Shown here piece after piece: positions 23,776-34,983 of a DNA stretch of 64,000 nucleotides. Origin of the DNA: Alviniconcha marisindica. Taxonomy: Eukaryota > Mollusca > Gastropoda > Provannidae. Within the stretch, counting starts at the first letter, position 1, and every line of letters begins with the position of its first letter. Made by a program: the position numbers and the translations under genes. The stretch covers positions 232,001 through 296,000 of the forward strand of contig JABMCL010000660.1 in assembly GCA_018857735.1 (NCBI GenBank), written 5' to 3'. Under the pieces are notes generated by a model. It ran no database searches. It was not told where the DNA came from and saw nothing but the letters and a program-made list of their open reading frames with translations.

Positions 23776-26700
23776 ATGGCGGAGGTAGATGATTTGCTAC
23801 AGTTTATCGGTTTATTCAATTTTGTTTTCATGTTAGATAGCTAGTGTCAAAACGGACCAAAGAAAAAAACACGCGTAAACTATTGATATGGCTTGCACGC
23901 TGAGGGTTAAGTAAATGCTTTTGTCTGGATCTTGACAAAATTGATGACCTGCACATCAGTCTGTCGCCGAGTCACGTGCAATGTTGTTTTTGTGGAGCAC
24001 AGAAATAGAAGCAAACAGGAAAATCGGTTGGTGGGGGATGGGAGGGGTGCACTTGAATAAAGCGTCCTTAATTGGAGAAGAAGAAAAACTAACCTTCTGT
24101 ATTATTCGTGACATGAAAGTGTAGATCCATCGCATTCTTGGTCACTTATAAAAATTGTAAGTTATGAGAAATTTGACTAAATATAATAGTAGTTTGTGGT
24201 CAAAATATAATTTCTTATATTAGATATTAGTGTCCGATCCTCTTGTTCAGGTTTGCAATGTTTCTGTTTTATTCTGATTTTTAATTTTTGTTTGTTTGTC
24301 CAGGAAGTGAAAATGTACCTTCGGAAGCTAATGAACCAGTAAGTAATATTCCACATAAAGTCAAAGACTAGTAAAAGGTGTGTGTGTGTGAGAGAGAGAG
24401 AGAGTTTAAAGTAAAAGTCCAAGGTTTTTAAGTATGCAAAATGACCATCGAAATGATTGACAAATGAGTCACTAGTGTGAGATTGAATGAAATAAAAAAT
24501 GAAAAAAAATGTTTATGTTGGTTTTTAATCGATTTTATTTTCTGTAGACTGGCCGAGACTGCTGTCTCGGGTTCTCCATCAGTCATGTGACTTTTCGGAA
24601 GTGACGTCATTCTGAGGAGTCAGTGCGGTTGCCATCTTAGATTGTTCATTGAATGTGTATGCGTGTGGTCAACAAAAAGCTCAGCCATGCTGGCCTACTG
24701 TATTGCAGCAAACTGTAACAACTCACAAGCAACCCAAAGCATAACTATGCACGAGTTCCCGCAGAATCAACCCACTGTGAGGCAAAAATGGGTCAAATTT
24801 GAACAATTCAAACAAGCTGACTTTTATGCTGCGCCTCAGTCATGCCCATTTGTGTAGCGAGCACTTCGCTGAGTGCGATTTCGTAAACTTTATGGCGGAA
24901 TACCAAATGGGGTTTGCTTCAAAGCGGAATTTGTAGGGCTGTCCACAGGGTAACCGACTTGCAAAAAAACACCAGTTCGAATCTCCAAGGATGAAGCTGA
25001 CGAGCAGCAAGCGCACAACATGATACCAAAAACTGAGAGATACACTGATACCCTGAAACTTTCCATAACTAACTCTAAACTAACCCCTCACTAACCCGGC
25101 TTCCATCTAGAAAATCAAAGGCTGCAGACTGATAAAGCAAAACGCTAATCAGGACTACCGATGACAAAGCATTGGGATGTAAACAAATGCAGACGACAAG
25201 AGAAATACAAAATGACTGCCCTAATCAGGCAAGCTAACAAGCGGGTACGAAATGGCCATTAAACCAAAGATAAAAAAGAAAGAATGCATGGTGAAAAAGA
25301 AGCGTAAAAGAGAGAGAAAACAACAACAACACTTTCTAAAAGAAAGAGGAGGCAAGTAATGTCAGCGAGCAATGGGACAAAGGCTGGATACACGTAATCC
25401 GTGTACACGACACAACCCACTTAGCAGTGACAACACGGCAGGGCAACAGACGCTCACGAACTACCCCACACAAAGAAAGAATGAGGGGTCTCGTTAAACA
25501 TCGAGACTACCCCCCTCACTCGTACATCGTAAATGAACGATATAACTCGAGAAATGAAAGGGCAAGCCAAGAGAAAAAACAGTGAATGGCAAGAACCGGT
25601 AACTAGCCCAACCCCAAACCCTAACCCAGGGAGGCCACGAAATCGCTAGTCTGTTGAACTAGAATGAACAAAACTTTTTCCTTTTTACATATGATGAAAT
25701 AAACAAGGATAAATTGGGAAAATAAAATAAAACACCCAATAAAAGGCAGGCTCCCTGATGAGGTCTAGCCTGTTGTGAAAGCTAGAGTAAACAGAACGAA
25801 AAAGACTGAAACGCCACGCACCTAACAAGGTTCGAGAAAGATGAAATAACAAGGAGGAAATAAACAAAGGCCCAACTACTGACAATGGCATCGGAGCTTC
25901 ACCCTTGGAGATTCGAACTGGATTTTTTTCCAAATCGGTTACCCTGTGGCTACTAGCCATTTTGCAGCGACTCCCCAGAGTGACTTAGTGCGCATATGTG
26001 CACATGATTTTCAGCGTCATGGTGACGCTTTTGGTACGACAGAAAATGCCTGTTTTCGTGCATTTATAACCCTCAGATCACATTTTCACCTACATCATTG
26101 TTCTCAGCGAACTTTAACGGAAATCGTGTCAAAAATCACCCCCAACCTTGGACTTGTCCTTTAAAGGAGAAGCTACCCAACAAAGCACTAACCGAAAGCA
26201 CTCTTGCTTTGGACCCCTCATTTAGAATTCACTCCCACTAGACCTTAGAAAGTTAGATGCTGCTCAACCCTGTCATCTTTCATTAGTTTTAAAGCCAAAC
26301 TGAGAACTTTCCTCTTCTCACAGTATTTCCACCACAACTAATATCAATACCCATTTTCTGCTCCAGTCATTGTGTGCACGTGCATGCCTGTGTGCATGCG
26401 TGTGTGTGTGTGTGCATATATTATAATGCCTTATGTCAATTGTTTTGGTAGGACTGTCTTCTACATGTGTATAGAATATTGTATTTAGGTTAATCTGTAT
26501 GATGTGAGCACTCAGGGCATTGATGAGCACATGATAAATGTACATTATTGTTCTTATTATTATTACTATTCTTATTATTATAAATAACACATTTACAGCA
26601 CAAAACAATCAGTTGTTGAAAATGTATGAAATATTTTGACCCTGAGATTGAGAAGTAACTATTAAAGTATTGTATAAGGGCTGACCAGGTAAAAAAAAAA

Positions 26701-29223
26701 GTTCACGGCCCCCATATAAAGGGCACATCAGATTCACAGAAAATCATTATTGTTATTTACCTATCCCTACTAAGCCATCTCGCTTCTGTGGATGTAAAGC
26801 AACATGTTTACTTACTTGTTATTTTTCAAACCCCCACAACTCAACACGCTGCCTCCATGGTCACAGTGCAGTCTTCCACCAGTAATACTGGTCCAGGCTC
26901 ACATTGTGTCCAGAGCACTAGCGGCCCAGTAAAACTTACATACTCATACATGGCTGCTGGCAGCTTTGGTCCCTTCAGTTGAAATGTCCTTTAAAAGTCT
27001 TGAACTTACAACCACAAAGTGACTCAGTCTATTTCTGCAGTAGATTCCAGGTCAGTAAGTGAAATGGTAACAGAATCTGAGAATGTGTTACAGAAGTGAT
27101 TCATTATATTATAACAGCCTGTTTGATTGGTGTTAAAGTCTTAAACTCTTAATCTTATTAAACTGTGTGTTTGATTTTGTCTGATTTGCATCATTTGGTG
27201 TTCATAATGTTCACTTTTTGCATTTTGTTTTAGCATCAGTGGTCTTCATGCCATTGTAATATCAGACAGAGATGGTGTACCAATGTTGAAAGGTATGGAA
27301 TGTTGCCTAATGACTAATGCTTTGTAAAGTTTTAAGCTACAATTACAGCCACTGGGTCTTTCCTTAACCTTCCAAGGATATTAGCAATCATGTGTCAAGT
27401 GGGTATTAAACTATTATGTGCATCCAGTGTGCTTCAGCTGAAATACCTTTGAAGTAGGTTAGGGTTATTTACTTCAGGTAAAAAGTTCCAGCATTTTAAG
27501 ATGGCTTTTAATTTTATCTTAAGTTTTGAGACCAGATACTGGCAGATCTATAGCCATCACTGGTTGTGAAAAAGCAATTTTTGTACTGTCTGATACAGTG
27601 ATAGTCCCATAAAAAAATTATAATATGTATTTTACTATTTAAGTATAACAATAATAAGAACATGCTCAAACTGCTTGTGTTTGTGCAGTGGCTGATGAAC
27701 ATGCTCCAGAACTGGCTTTGCGACCGACCTATCTCAGCACATTCAGTCACATGACTGACCAGGCCAGCAAGATGGGCATTGGCAACAACAAGTCCATCAT
27801 TGCTTTCTATGACAACATACAGGTAGTCACATTATTCAAAATGATGATATGGTACACATCCAGACTTATGACTGCTTACCAGTATGGCATAACTGAATCA
27901 ATATGAAGAGAGGATTCACAAGAACATCACCAGGCTGCATGGGTGAGACATTGCCTATGCTTTCATGTACATGCTTATAACGTGCTCAGTTTTCATGCTA
28001 CATCTGTAAAGCTTCATGACTTTGTCAACTAAACATTGCCACACATGTTTACCCAAACTGGTGTGTTTTTGCCAACACATAAAAAAAGTAAATAAACAGC
28101 AAAGTTGTATTATACCTGGCCTATACTGCAGTCTACGTTGTGGGTATAAAATCAACAAAAAAGGGAGTTAACGAGCATGGAGTCTTTCAGGTGCTTGTTA
28201 ACTCCCTTTTTGTTGATTATATGATTGACTTGTTGCAGGTTGTACAAATGAACAAGCATCCCCTGACAGTGACCTTCATTGCTGAGGCAGACTCAATTAC
28301 TGGTGAGTTGTTACAGTGTGAAGCTGTATGCACTGGAGCCTTATAGCTGCAGATGCATCTCACATATGACCTGTTGATACAGGTCTTGAGCAGTACATTG
28401 TTTGTGTGTGTGTGAGTGTTCATGCCTGTTGTACATGAATGTGTGTGGTTGGTTGGTTGGTGTGCAAGCAAATTTCAATTGTCAAACATGTATGATTACC
28501 ACATTGTTATTGGTCACTTTTATATGGCGCTATTCTCTGCTCTCAGGCAGACTCACTGTGCTCATGTTGCATGGATTCTGATTGAGTGACTGTAGCCTTT
28601 CACATGGTGTTTTTTTAATATCTACCGAAGTGGCATACTTAAGTGCTGTTTGGTTGTTACGTGGCTGGTGCCACATGAAACTGCTGCCATCTTGGTGCAC
28701 TTTCTGTGTACACCTTTTAACATGGAGATGTTTACAGCGTCATTTCATGCAAAGCCACACATGTAGGTGTAGGTGTGGCTAGCTGTAACCTTCCACATGC
28801 ACTTTTGACAGAGTGACTAGGATCTTTTACATGCTACTTTGATATGGATATGGAATAAAAGTCAGCACAGAAAGTTGACCCTGGAGAAGAAGAAAAAGGT
28901 TATCTCACCACTCCTGCAGGGACTCCAACCTGCGACCTTTTGATCATGAGTCTGGTCACTGAGCTATCCCTGCTCCCATGATTCTGTAAAACTTAAATGA
29001 ATTCAGTTGAAACCACTGTGGCTTATGGATCTTATTCATGATGATGATGATGTTCATGTGATGTAACAACATTAAGGCTGAAGTTATGTATTGTATGGAA
29101 TACAAAAAGAAATCATCTATCATGTGGTCTCTTCTCTTCATTGCAGGAGAAATTTTGAACTTGGAGCTGGACTTGCAGGACATCTTAGTTGATTTGAGAA
29201 CAGTCACTGAAATGCCACAATAA
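23776..29223 (+). CDS. lamtor3: LAMTOR3 (MP1), Ragulator complex subunit
   Basis: The gene has six exons: 23776-23784, 24304-24338, 27234-27292, 27689-27822, 28239-28302 and 29147-29223. All introns are GT-AG and phases join cleanly to give 125 residues; the human protein has 124. Diagnostic blocks are GLHAIVISDRDGVPMLK (residues 18-34), ADEHAPELALRPTYLSTF (about 36-53), NNKSIIAFYDN and VVQMNKHPLTVTFIAEAD (from 80), with the C-terminal helix LNLELDLQDILVDL. The family is a roadblock/LC7-fold scaffold that pairs with LAMTOR2 on late endosomes/lysosomes, where Ragulator anchors Rag GTPases for mTORC1 and MP1 scaffolds MEK1-ERK. Exon 1 codes only MAE; it is a 9-bp coding start supported by the perfect phase match and the gcggaggtagat donor. 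Intron 2 houses a DNA-transposon remnant and intron 5 a SINE. No frame break was seen. Confidence 0.93.
23971..23980. promoter_or_regulatory. E-box/CLEAR-like site in LAMTOR3 intron 1
   Basis: The sequence gtcacgtgca contains CACGTG and matches eight of ten positions of the TFEB/MITF CLEAR consensus GTCACGTGAC. It lies about 190 bp downstream of the LAMTOR3 start codon. Lysosomal genes in animals are often under this control, but a single E-box is weak evidence. Confidence 0.3.
24687..24935 (+). pseudogene. THAP-domain fragment, frameshifted
   Basis: The start is MLAYCIAANCNNSQATQSIT and the first frame runs to a stop at 24857 after APQSCPFV. A one-base change of frame near 24838 gives the rest, HAHLCSEHFAECDFVNFMA, ending at a stop near 24936. 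Together the two frames supply all four C2CH zinc ligands and the conserved tryptophan. It may derive from a P-like transposase or a domesticated THAP gene; the flanking terminal repeats favour the transposon. Confidence 0.65.
24937..25957. repeat. Inverted-repeat (foldback) element with tRNA-like ends
   Basis: The left end (24937-25002: cacagggtaaccgacttg, then ccagttcgaatctccaagg) and the right end (25893-25957, reverse complement cacagggtaaccgatttg, then ccagttcgaatctccaagg) are diverged inverted copies. Each includes a box-B-like agttcgaatct, so each end may descend from a tRNA-related sequence. The interior is A-rich and shows no coding signature. Confidence 0.6.
26190..26595 (+). mobile_element. 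L2/CR1-like LINE 3' fragment
   Basis: The segment reads NSLPLDLRKLDAAQPCHLS in one frame and SFKAKLRTFLFSQYFHHN before a stop in another. This is the ordered end of L2-clade reverse-transcriptase ORFs, with a frameshift between the two pieces. A TG-rich 3' untranslated tail ends in an ATT-rich (ttattattattactattctt) sequence. It lies within LAMTOR3 intron 2. Confidence 0.7.
28148..28220. repeat. Hairpin next to the LAMTOR3 exon 5 acceptor
   Basis: The left arm atcaacaaaaaagggagtta, then acgagca, and the right arm tgcttgttaactccctttttgttgat are reverse complements, apart from one or two mismatches or bulges, around a loop of about 14 bases. The structure ends about 20 bp before the exon at 28239. 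It could mask the polypyrimidine tract or be a small MITE. The right-arm sequence recurs at 6474-6494 (ttaactcccttgtttgttga). Confidence 0.85.
28500..28980 (-). mobile_element. tRNA-derived SINE, minus orientation
   Basis: Read on the minus strand, the head gggagcagggatagctcagt begins at about 28977, with a box B close to the consensus (ggttggagtc). The body then runs through gtcaactttctgtgctgact to the tail caaaagtgacc near 28505. It is the same family as 11164-11675. It lies in LAMTOR3 intron 5. Confidence 0.82.
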
Positions 29224-29368
29224 TTTCACTGCTTGATTGACCTATTTATTGTTTGAGCTGAATGGTAGGTAGTATGTTTGGTGGAATCAAATGAGAATGA
29301 CTTTCTTGGATGTTAGTGTGTGTGTGTGTGTGTGTGTGGTGTGTGTGTGTGTGTGTGTGTGTGTGATG

Positions 29369-29403
<35 letters not shown>

Positions 29404-30842
29404 GAAGAGTCAAGAACATTATCATGTAACAATGTTTCAGTAAAGAATGGTCGCAGTTGTTACAATTGTTTTCTTTTATTTGTAATGCATGCTTCTTCAG
29501 GGTGTTTGTGTTTGCTTGTCTGACAGAAGCAATTTTTAAAACAAAGTACCTGTTGCAGCTAAATCAGCTGACATCTGCAAAACTTTGACATGCACTGTAC
29601 ATTACACTACAGTGCATCAACATCATAAATATCATTTTTCTTGAATATGTCTGTTGAAACCTTATGTGTGTGTGTTGAAGTTTGCAAAACTTTGACATAC
29701 ACTATACATTACAGTGCATCAACATTACAAATGTCATTTTTCTTCAGTATATCTACTGAAACCTCGTGTGTGTTGAAGCACCCCTCCCCCCTTCTCCTGC
29801 CCACCCTTTCCTCCCCCTGCCCCACGTTCACACAACAAAAATAAGAGAACAGAATGCTTTTTCTCAGCCTTTGCTCTGTCAAGTATCGACTTGTGTAATT
29901 ATTTTGGGGTTGTCTCTTTTTTAAAAAAAAAATATATATATATATTTCTCCAGAAACTGTCCATTTTTTAATTTTTTTTTATTTGTCCAGAAACTGTCCT
30001 CAAAACATACTTTGAGTCTGACCAACAAGGCCTACCATTTTTCTAAAAGGTTAGTAGTAGTAGCAACTTCTTCTTGTTTTTTGCAGCCAGGCAACCAGGA
30101 TGGTTATATGGGGATAAATCACAAACAGGTAGACAAGATTTAAAAAAAATAAAAAATAAAAAAGTTTTTAAAAGAAGGAAGGATTAAAAAAAAAATGGTT
30201 TCAAAGAAGAAAAAACTTTATTTGATTGAATTGCTTCCTTGATCATATTTTCCCCTTGCATCAGTGACGGTGAGCGGGACACAACTGTGTCAAATGTCAC
30301 AGCTGGCCACAGTTACCTGCGGCCTCCCATTTTCATCTTCAGTGGTCCTCCAGCAACAAGAGCACACAACTTGTGGTCCGTGATATCAAGCATAGTAGAG
30401 GCGGCTACATTCCCTTTACCGGAATTCAAAAGGTTTGCCTGGATATAACCATCATGTGTGATGGCGTTAAAAATCAATTATCAGCAAAACAATGACTGGA
30501 CATCGAAACTGGGTCTTAGTTAAGTACACAGTTACAAGTTGGCCTCAGAGTTGGAGTGAATTGTACGTCGCAGAAATCTAAAACAGATGACTGAGGCATA
30601 GACCGGCTAGAACGCTTACAGTGTGGAGTCTAGAAACAAACCCCTATTTGAACTGTTGCTGGATGCGTTCTGGCCGTAGAGACTGTGTGTGACGTTTTGA
30701 TCCCGCTGATTTTGACCTGGGTGGGTGGTAAACCTGGTCTGATTGGTTTTACTTCATTTACTTTCACTGGAATAAGATTAAAAGGGGCAATTCCATCCTC
30801 TGCTTGGTAACTGTCTATTATTTTTTGGTTGGTTTTTGATGT
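29224..30842. other. LAMTOR3 3' flank and intergenic region
   Basis: The presumed LAMTOR3 3' untranslated region is followed by a (GT)n tract at about 29315-29388. A direct repeat comes next (tttgcaaaactttgacat, then acattacactacagtgcatc, at about 29573 and 29680), then A/T-rich low-complexity sequence (29920-30220). A member of a short dispersed repeat family lies at about 30262-30345. No gene is supported. Confidence 0.5.
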
Positions 30843-32363
30843 TCAGGTGTTGTTTGTTTTTAGTTGTTGTTTCCTGGTATGTGTTGGCTGGGGGGGGGGG
30901 GGGGGGGGGGAGTGTTTTGTTTTTTTCTGCCGGTTTTTCTTCTTCAGCTTGCTTTTGCCCTTCAGCTGACTTTCCACTTGAGTCAGTTCCGGTTTTGTAC
31001 TTTGCTTTTGGCTTGACGAATCCAAGTGGGTCATGTGCTGACTAGAAGAGCTCCCCGCCATGGTAGTTATTATCTTACAACATGTCAGTGTGACATCAAA
31101 GTACCTGCAGTATCGTACCATGCAAAGGACAACCCCGACTGAGCAGCGCAGGAGCAACGACACTGACTGCAATGGCTGCCTGCGCGGCCGTACCCAATTT
31201 CTCCTAATTATCGGGTGCCTCCTACCCCTCGGCAGATGCAGAAACGTTGAGTCGAATACTATGGACGCCCGTGAAGTTCATTGTCCCGCCTTTGCACACG
31301 AGTTGTTTCCCCGAGTCGAACCTCTCCAGAACGACAGTAAATTTCCACGCTGCATTCGTGGCAATTGCGGTCTCCTTGTCCATTTCCTGGGGTTTTGCCG
31401 CCGTGACGGGTTGTGACTGGTTTCCTAGAAAGAGCTGAACGCCTAATTGTGTCTTCGTCGGGAAGGAACCCACGACGGTGCACAGGACAGTATGTCTCCC
31501 CTCTTCAGCATCAAGGGTCGTGTTGGATTGTGGGATTTTTCCATCGATGATCATCAGCAAACTGAGGACGGTAGGTGCATGAACGTTGAGGCGAATACCA
31601 AGTAGAGTGCTGTTTCCCACGAAACCCTGAGATTGGCACACGAGCAGTTTCCCCGTGTCAGACCTGTTCACCATGAGAGTAAAGGTCCAAGATGCCCTGA
31701 ACCGGTTAGCCTTGGCTGCAACTGCTGCCTCCATGTCTATCCCTTGGAATTTTCCCGTAACCTTCTGTGACTCGTTTCTGAGGAGCGTAATGGTTAGGTG
31801 TGCCAAGTTCGGGTAATTGAAACCAGAAGCGGTGCACTGCACAATGTGTTGACCTTCTTCCACGTCAAAGATCGTGTTGGGTGCTGGAGATTTTCCATCA
31901 GTCGTCATCAGCAGATTGCTGACCTCACTTGGGACAACCAGGAAGATCTAGTATGGTTTCCTGCGAGAGGAAAGTTCGTTTACACGGCATGTGAACAACC
32001 ATTCATTGATGCTTGGACTTCTCTGATCGTCAGGTATAGACTGTATGTTGCCTTAGCGTGAGAGTAAAAGAAACTGTAATCGTACAGATGTGCCACCTTT
32101 GCAGTTTTCGTGTTACTGTGAACTAGTCTCATGGAATCAGCCGGAGCGTAGAGCCATTTGTTTTGGTGGTACCAATCAAACATTTTTCCAGCGATTTTGA
32201 TAGTTTTAACTTCACACTCAAGCTTGACAAACTGCGTTCCTTTAGAAACCCATTCCAACGATGGCGGATGTTTTTGTCGTAGTAGTATCAGCGGTCCCGC
32301 TGATGTCAGTGATATCAGTACTAGGAGGACTTCAGCACTGGAAAAAAAGGTCATCTGACACAC
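30843..32363 (-). pseudogene. Three-Ig-domain receptor-like pseudogene
   Basis: Reading leftward, 32363-31980 gives a signal peptide (MTFFSSAEVLLVLISLTSAG) and a V-like domain with KLECEVK. Its second cysteine (WLFTCRV) is only reachable after a frameshift near 32000. A TAG follows near 31940 before IFLVVPSEV. Then 31908-31222 encodes two further Ig domains: HIVQCTASG to KLLVCQSQG, and HTVLCTVVG to KQLVCKGG. They share DGK..., EEG and internal similarity, so one arose by duplication. Seven N-x-S/T sites are present. After stops at 31222 and about 31205, a hydrophobic segment (AAIAVSVVAPALL, continued in another frame as VGVVLCMVRYCRYF) and a lysine-rich tail (QLKGKSKLKKKNRQKK) suggest a former type I membrane protein. 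The lack of introns and at least two frameshifts plus several stops suggest a dead, possibly processed, copy. The exact family is not recognised; FREP-like V-Ig proteins of snails are only a distant analogy. Confidence 0.72.
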
Positions 32364-32367
32364 TGCA

Positions 32368-32515
32368 TAGTTTTAACACTCAAGCTTGACAAACTGCATT
32401 CCTTCAAAAACCCATTCCAAAGTTGGCGGACGTTTTTGCCATTGTCAACGGAGCTGCTGATGTCAGTGATATCAGTAGGAACACTTCAGCACTGAAAAAG
32501 AAAAAAGGGGCACCA
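32368..32515 (-). pseudogene. Partial tandem copy of the Ig pseudogene 5' end
   Basis: The plus-strand run ctcaagcttgacaaactgc, then cattccttcaaaaacccattcc, gatgtcagtgatatcagta and cttcagcactgaaaaag repeats the stretch 32216-32345. That stretch encodes the signal peptide and the first strand of the V domain. It differs by small indels, so it cannot code continuously. It is a local duplication of the 5' end only. Confidence 0.8.
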
Positions 32516-34423
32516 GACAGACACTGTACAGCTTTCAACTTTCCCCGAACATTTTTCTTTCTTTCTTGCTACGTCATGTTGTGCGTCATTCTCACATAGA
32601 ATATTATTTGTATTGTGTCTCATGGTCTTTAATTCTCTTCCCTATTTTGATTTCCTCGCTCGTATGACACGTAGGCCTACGTACCCTACTCCAGACTGAA
32701 ACTCCACAAGTCCAACGATCCTGGTCGGCCAATGTGTATTTGTCCCACTGGGTTAAGTCTAGGATTTTAACGCTTCGTCATTCGCACAGTGTCACCGCAA
32801 GACGAATTGCTCCGATTCAAAATTCTTCTACACCACTAATTCAGAATGTGCCTATTCACCAGATTCAATCAAAAGGGGGACTCGCAGGTCTGGACAGTCA
32901 ACAACAAACGCGACGAAGTTAACCACAAGTCAGCAGATCTCAGTGTTTACATTTAATTTATTATAACTGACAGAAAGATCAGTTTCCATGCAGGTATAGT
33001 CCCAAACAGTGTGCACTGTGCATGGACATTCAGTTGAGGCGAAAAATGTATAAAACCACCAACTGTAATGATTTTATACGTGCGTTTGAACTATTTGCAT
33101 TCATCCGCAAGTTGTTCTTTTTCTTTTTCTTTTTTCTTCTTCTTCAAGTTCTTCTCCTTCTTCTTCTTGTGTCTGTGTCTGTGTGTGTGGTTTGGTTTGG
33201 TTTGGGTTTTGCGCACAAAACTTCTTTTTCTTCTTCTTTTTTCTTTTGTGTGTGTGTGTGTGTGTGTTTGAAGAGGATGGGGGGGGGGGGGGGGGGGGGG
33301 GCTAAAAGGATAGAGTAGAATGGCAGAATTCACACTATGTAGGCAAAGCAATTTTTCTTAATTGTGTTTTCACCAATGGATAAAATCCAGTGAAAGTTAA
33401 ATAGTTTGCTTTATAAATAATTACGCCATTGGTGTATAGCAAATTTAGAAAATGAGTTTTCAGTGAGTGGTTTGCTGGATTCACCATAGCTCAGATGTAC
33501 ATAGCACCATCAGGTGTCACACATAGCTGGCCTGACACCTTAGCACAGCGTCTTTGTATGCACATAACACAAAAAGTAACTTCCGGGCCAGTTTTCAGTT
33601 AGCTTTCTGTTACTTGATGTTTAAAGCGGTAATTTGACATTGGTACACTTCAGACAGTTAAGACAAGTCATGGTTTATCATAGGTTTGCCTGTTTATCGC
33701 TGTCACACACCTGCGGAATCGTTTTCAGCCAGCAACAGTCACTGCTGGCACCATCCCCGGACTGTGAATGAAGAAAACATCAAGTTCTGGGAGCCTAGCT
33801 ACTGTCTGGAGCCGTTTGCGACTGAGCCTGTGAGGCGCAGATGTCACTGAGTGAGTGAAACCGTGGTCGACGCACGATGTGTCCACACAAGGCACTGAAC
33901 TAGTGGCCATTCGAGTTCAAACTGACCCCATGCTAACAGAAGCGCCGGAGGCAACCGTCTGTGGCAGTGTACTCGACAATCGATTTTTTAATGATTTTTT
34001 TCCTGCTCTCATTTCGTCACACTTTACGGCGAAAAAAGAAAAAGCTATCAGACTGGCTGTAGGTCTACTATGTAAGATACTTTTCAACTGAGTCAGTATG
34101 ATTCGGTCTCACTGTTTTGTCACTAATGAAACTCAGAGACGCCGATGTGAGCGTGCACCGCAAGATAATGAGTAACTCAGAGAACTGGGGAAAAACTTGC
34201 TTTCTAAAATTGATATAAAGTCAATGAGCCATTCCAAAATAAAAAGTATTAAATTCAGTCTATGTTTATATATATTCCGATCTGTTTTATTTTTCTGTTC
34301 AACAGAACGTAGTGAGTGAGAGACTGAACAGCCTATTACACCGGCCGGCCCGGCCGGCTCCCCCCCCCCCCCCCCCCCCACCACACTCCACCAATCCAAA
34401 TATAGGTCACATACTGATACCAC

Positions 34424-34509
<86 letters not shown>

Positions 34510-34606
34510 CTCATCATAACACACACAGCACGACGCACCACTCTCAACACACACATACACACACACACACACACACCACCACACACACACACACACACAC
34601 ACACAC

Positions 34607-34650
<44 letters not shown>

Positions 34651-34740
34651 GGCCGCGCCGTGTACTCAGTCAGTGACTGACGCGCGCGTGGCATGCGCAC
34701 GGCATACACCGCTCAGTGAGTAGTAAACACGTGACACACA

Positions 34741-34789
<49 letters not shown>

Positions 34790-34932
34790 GGCACACCACC
34801 GTCACAGACTGACACGCACACACACACGCGAGCGCGCGCGCACACACCACACACACACACACACTGACACACGTGACACTCATCGCACTGCGACACACAC
34901 ACTCACTGACACACACGCCGCACACACTGACA

Positions 34933-34983
<51 letters not shown>

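Larger units (their letters stand above)
24405..26165 (+). mobile_element. P/THAP-type DNA transposon remnant
   Basis: The ends are 22-bp terminal inverted repeats (24405-24426 and 26144-26165) that match at 20 positions and share aagtccaaggtt. Internally, 24687-24935 encodes a THAP zinc finger: CIAANC (C-x4-C), a W in RQKWVKFEQF, then CSEHFAECDF (C-x2-H). The frame shifts near 24838 and a stop follows at about 24936, so it is broken. THAP domains are the DNA-binding part of P-element transposases. No transposase catalytic region remains. The right part, 24937-25957, is occupied by an inverted-repeat element. The whole unit lies in LAMTOR3 intron 2. Confidence 0.65.

Noticed and set aside
25608..25626. 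Telomere-like ccctaaccc words
   Set aside because: Only two degenerate units; there is no array and no subtelomeric context.
31060..31438. Plus-strand frames across the Ig locus
   Set aside because: They are shadows of the minus-strand Ig domains, which carry the conserved cysteines and glycosylation sites.
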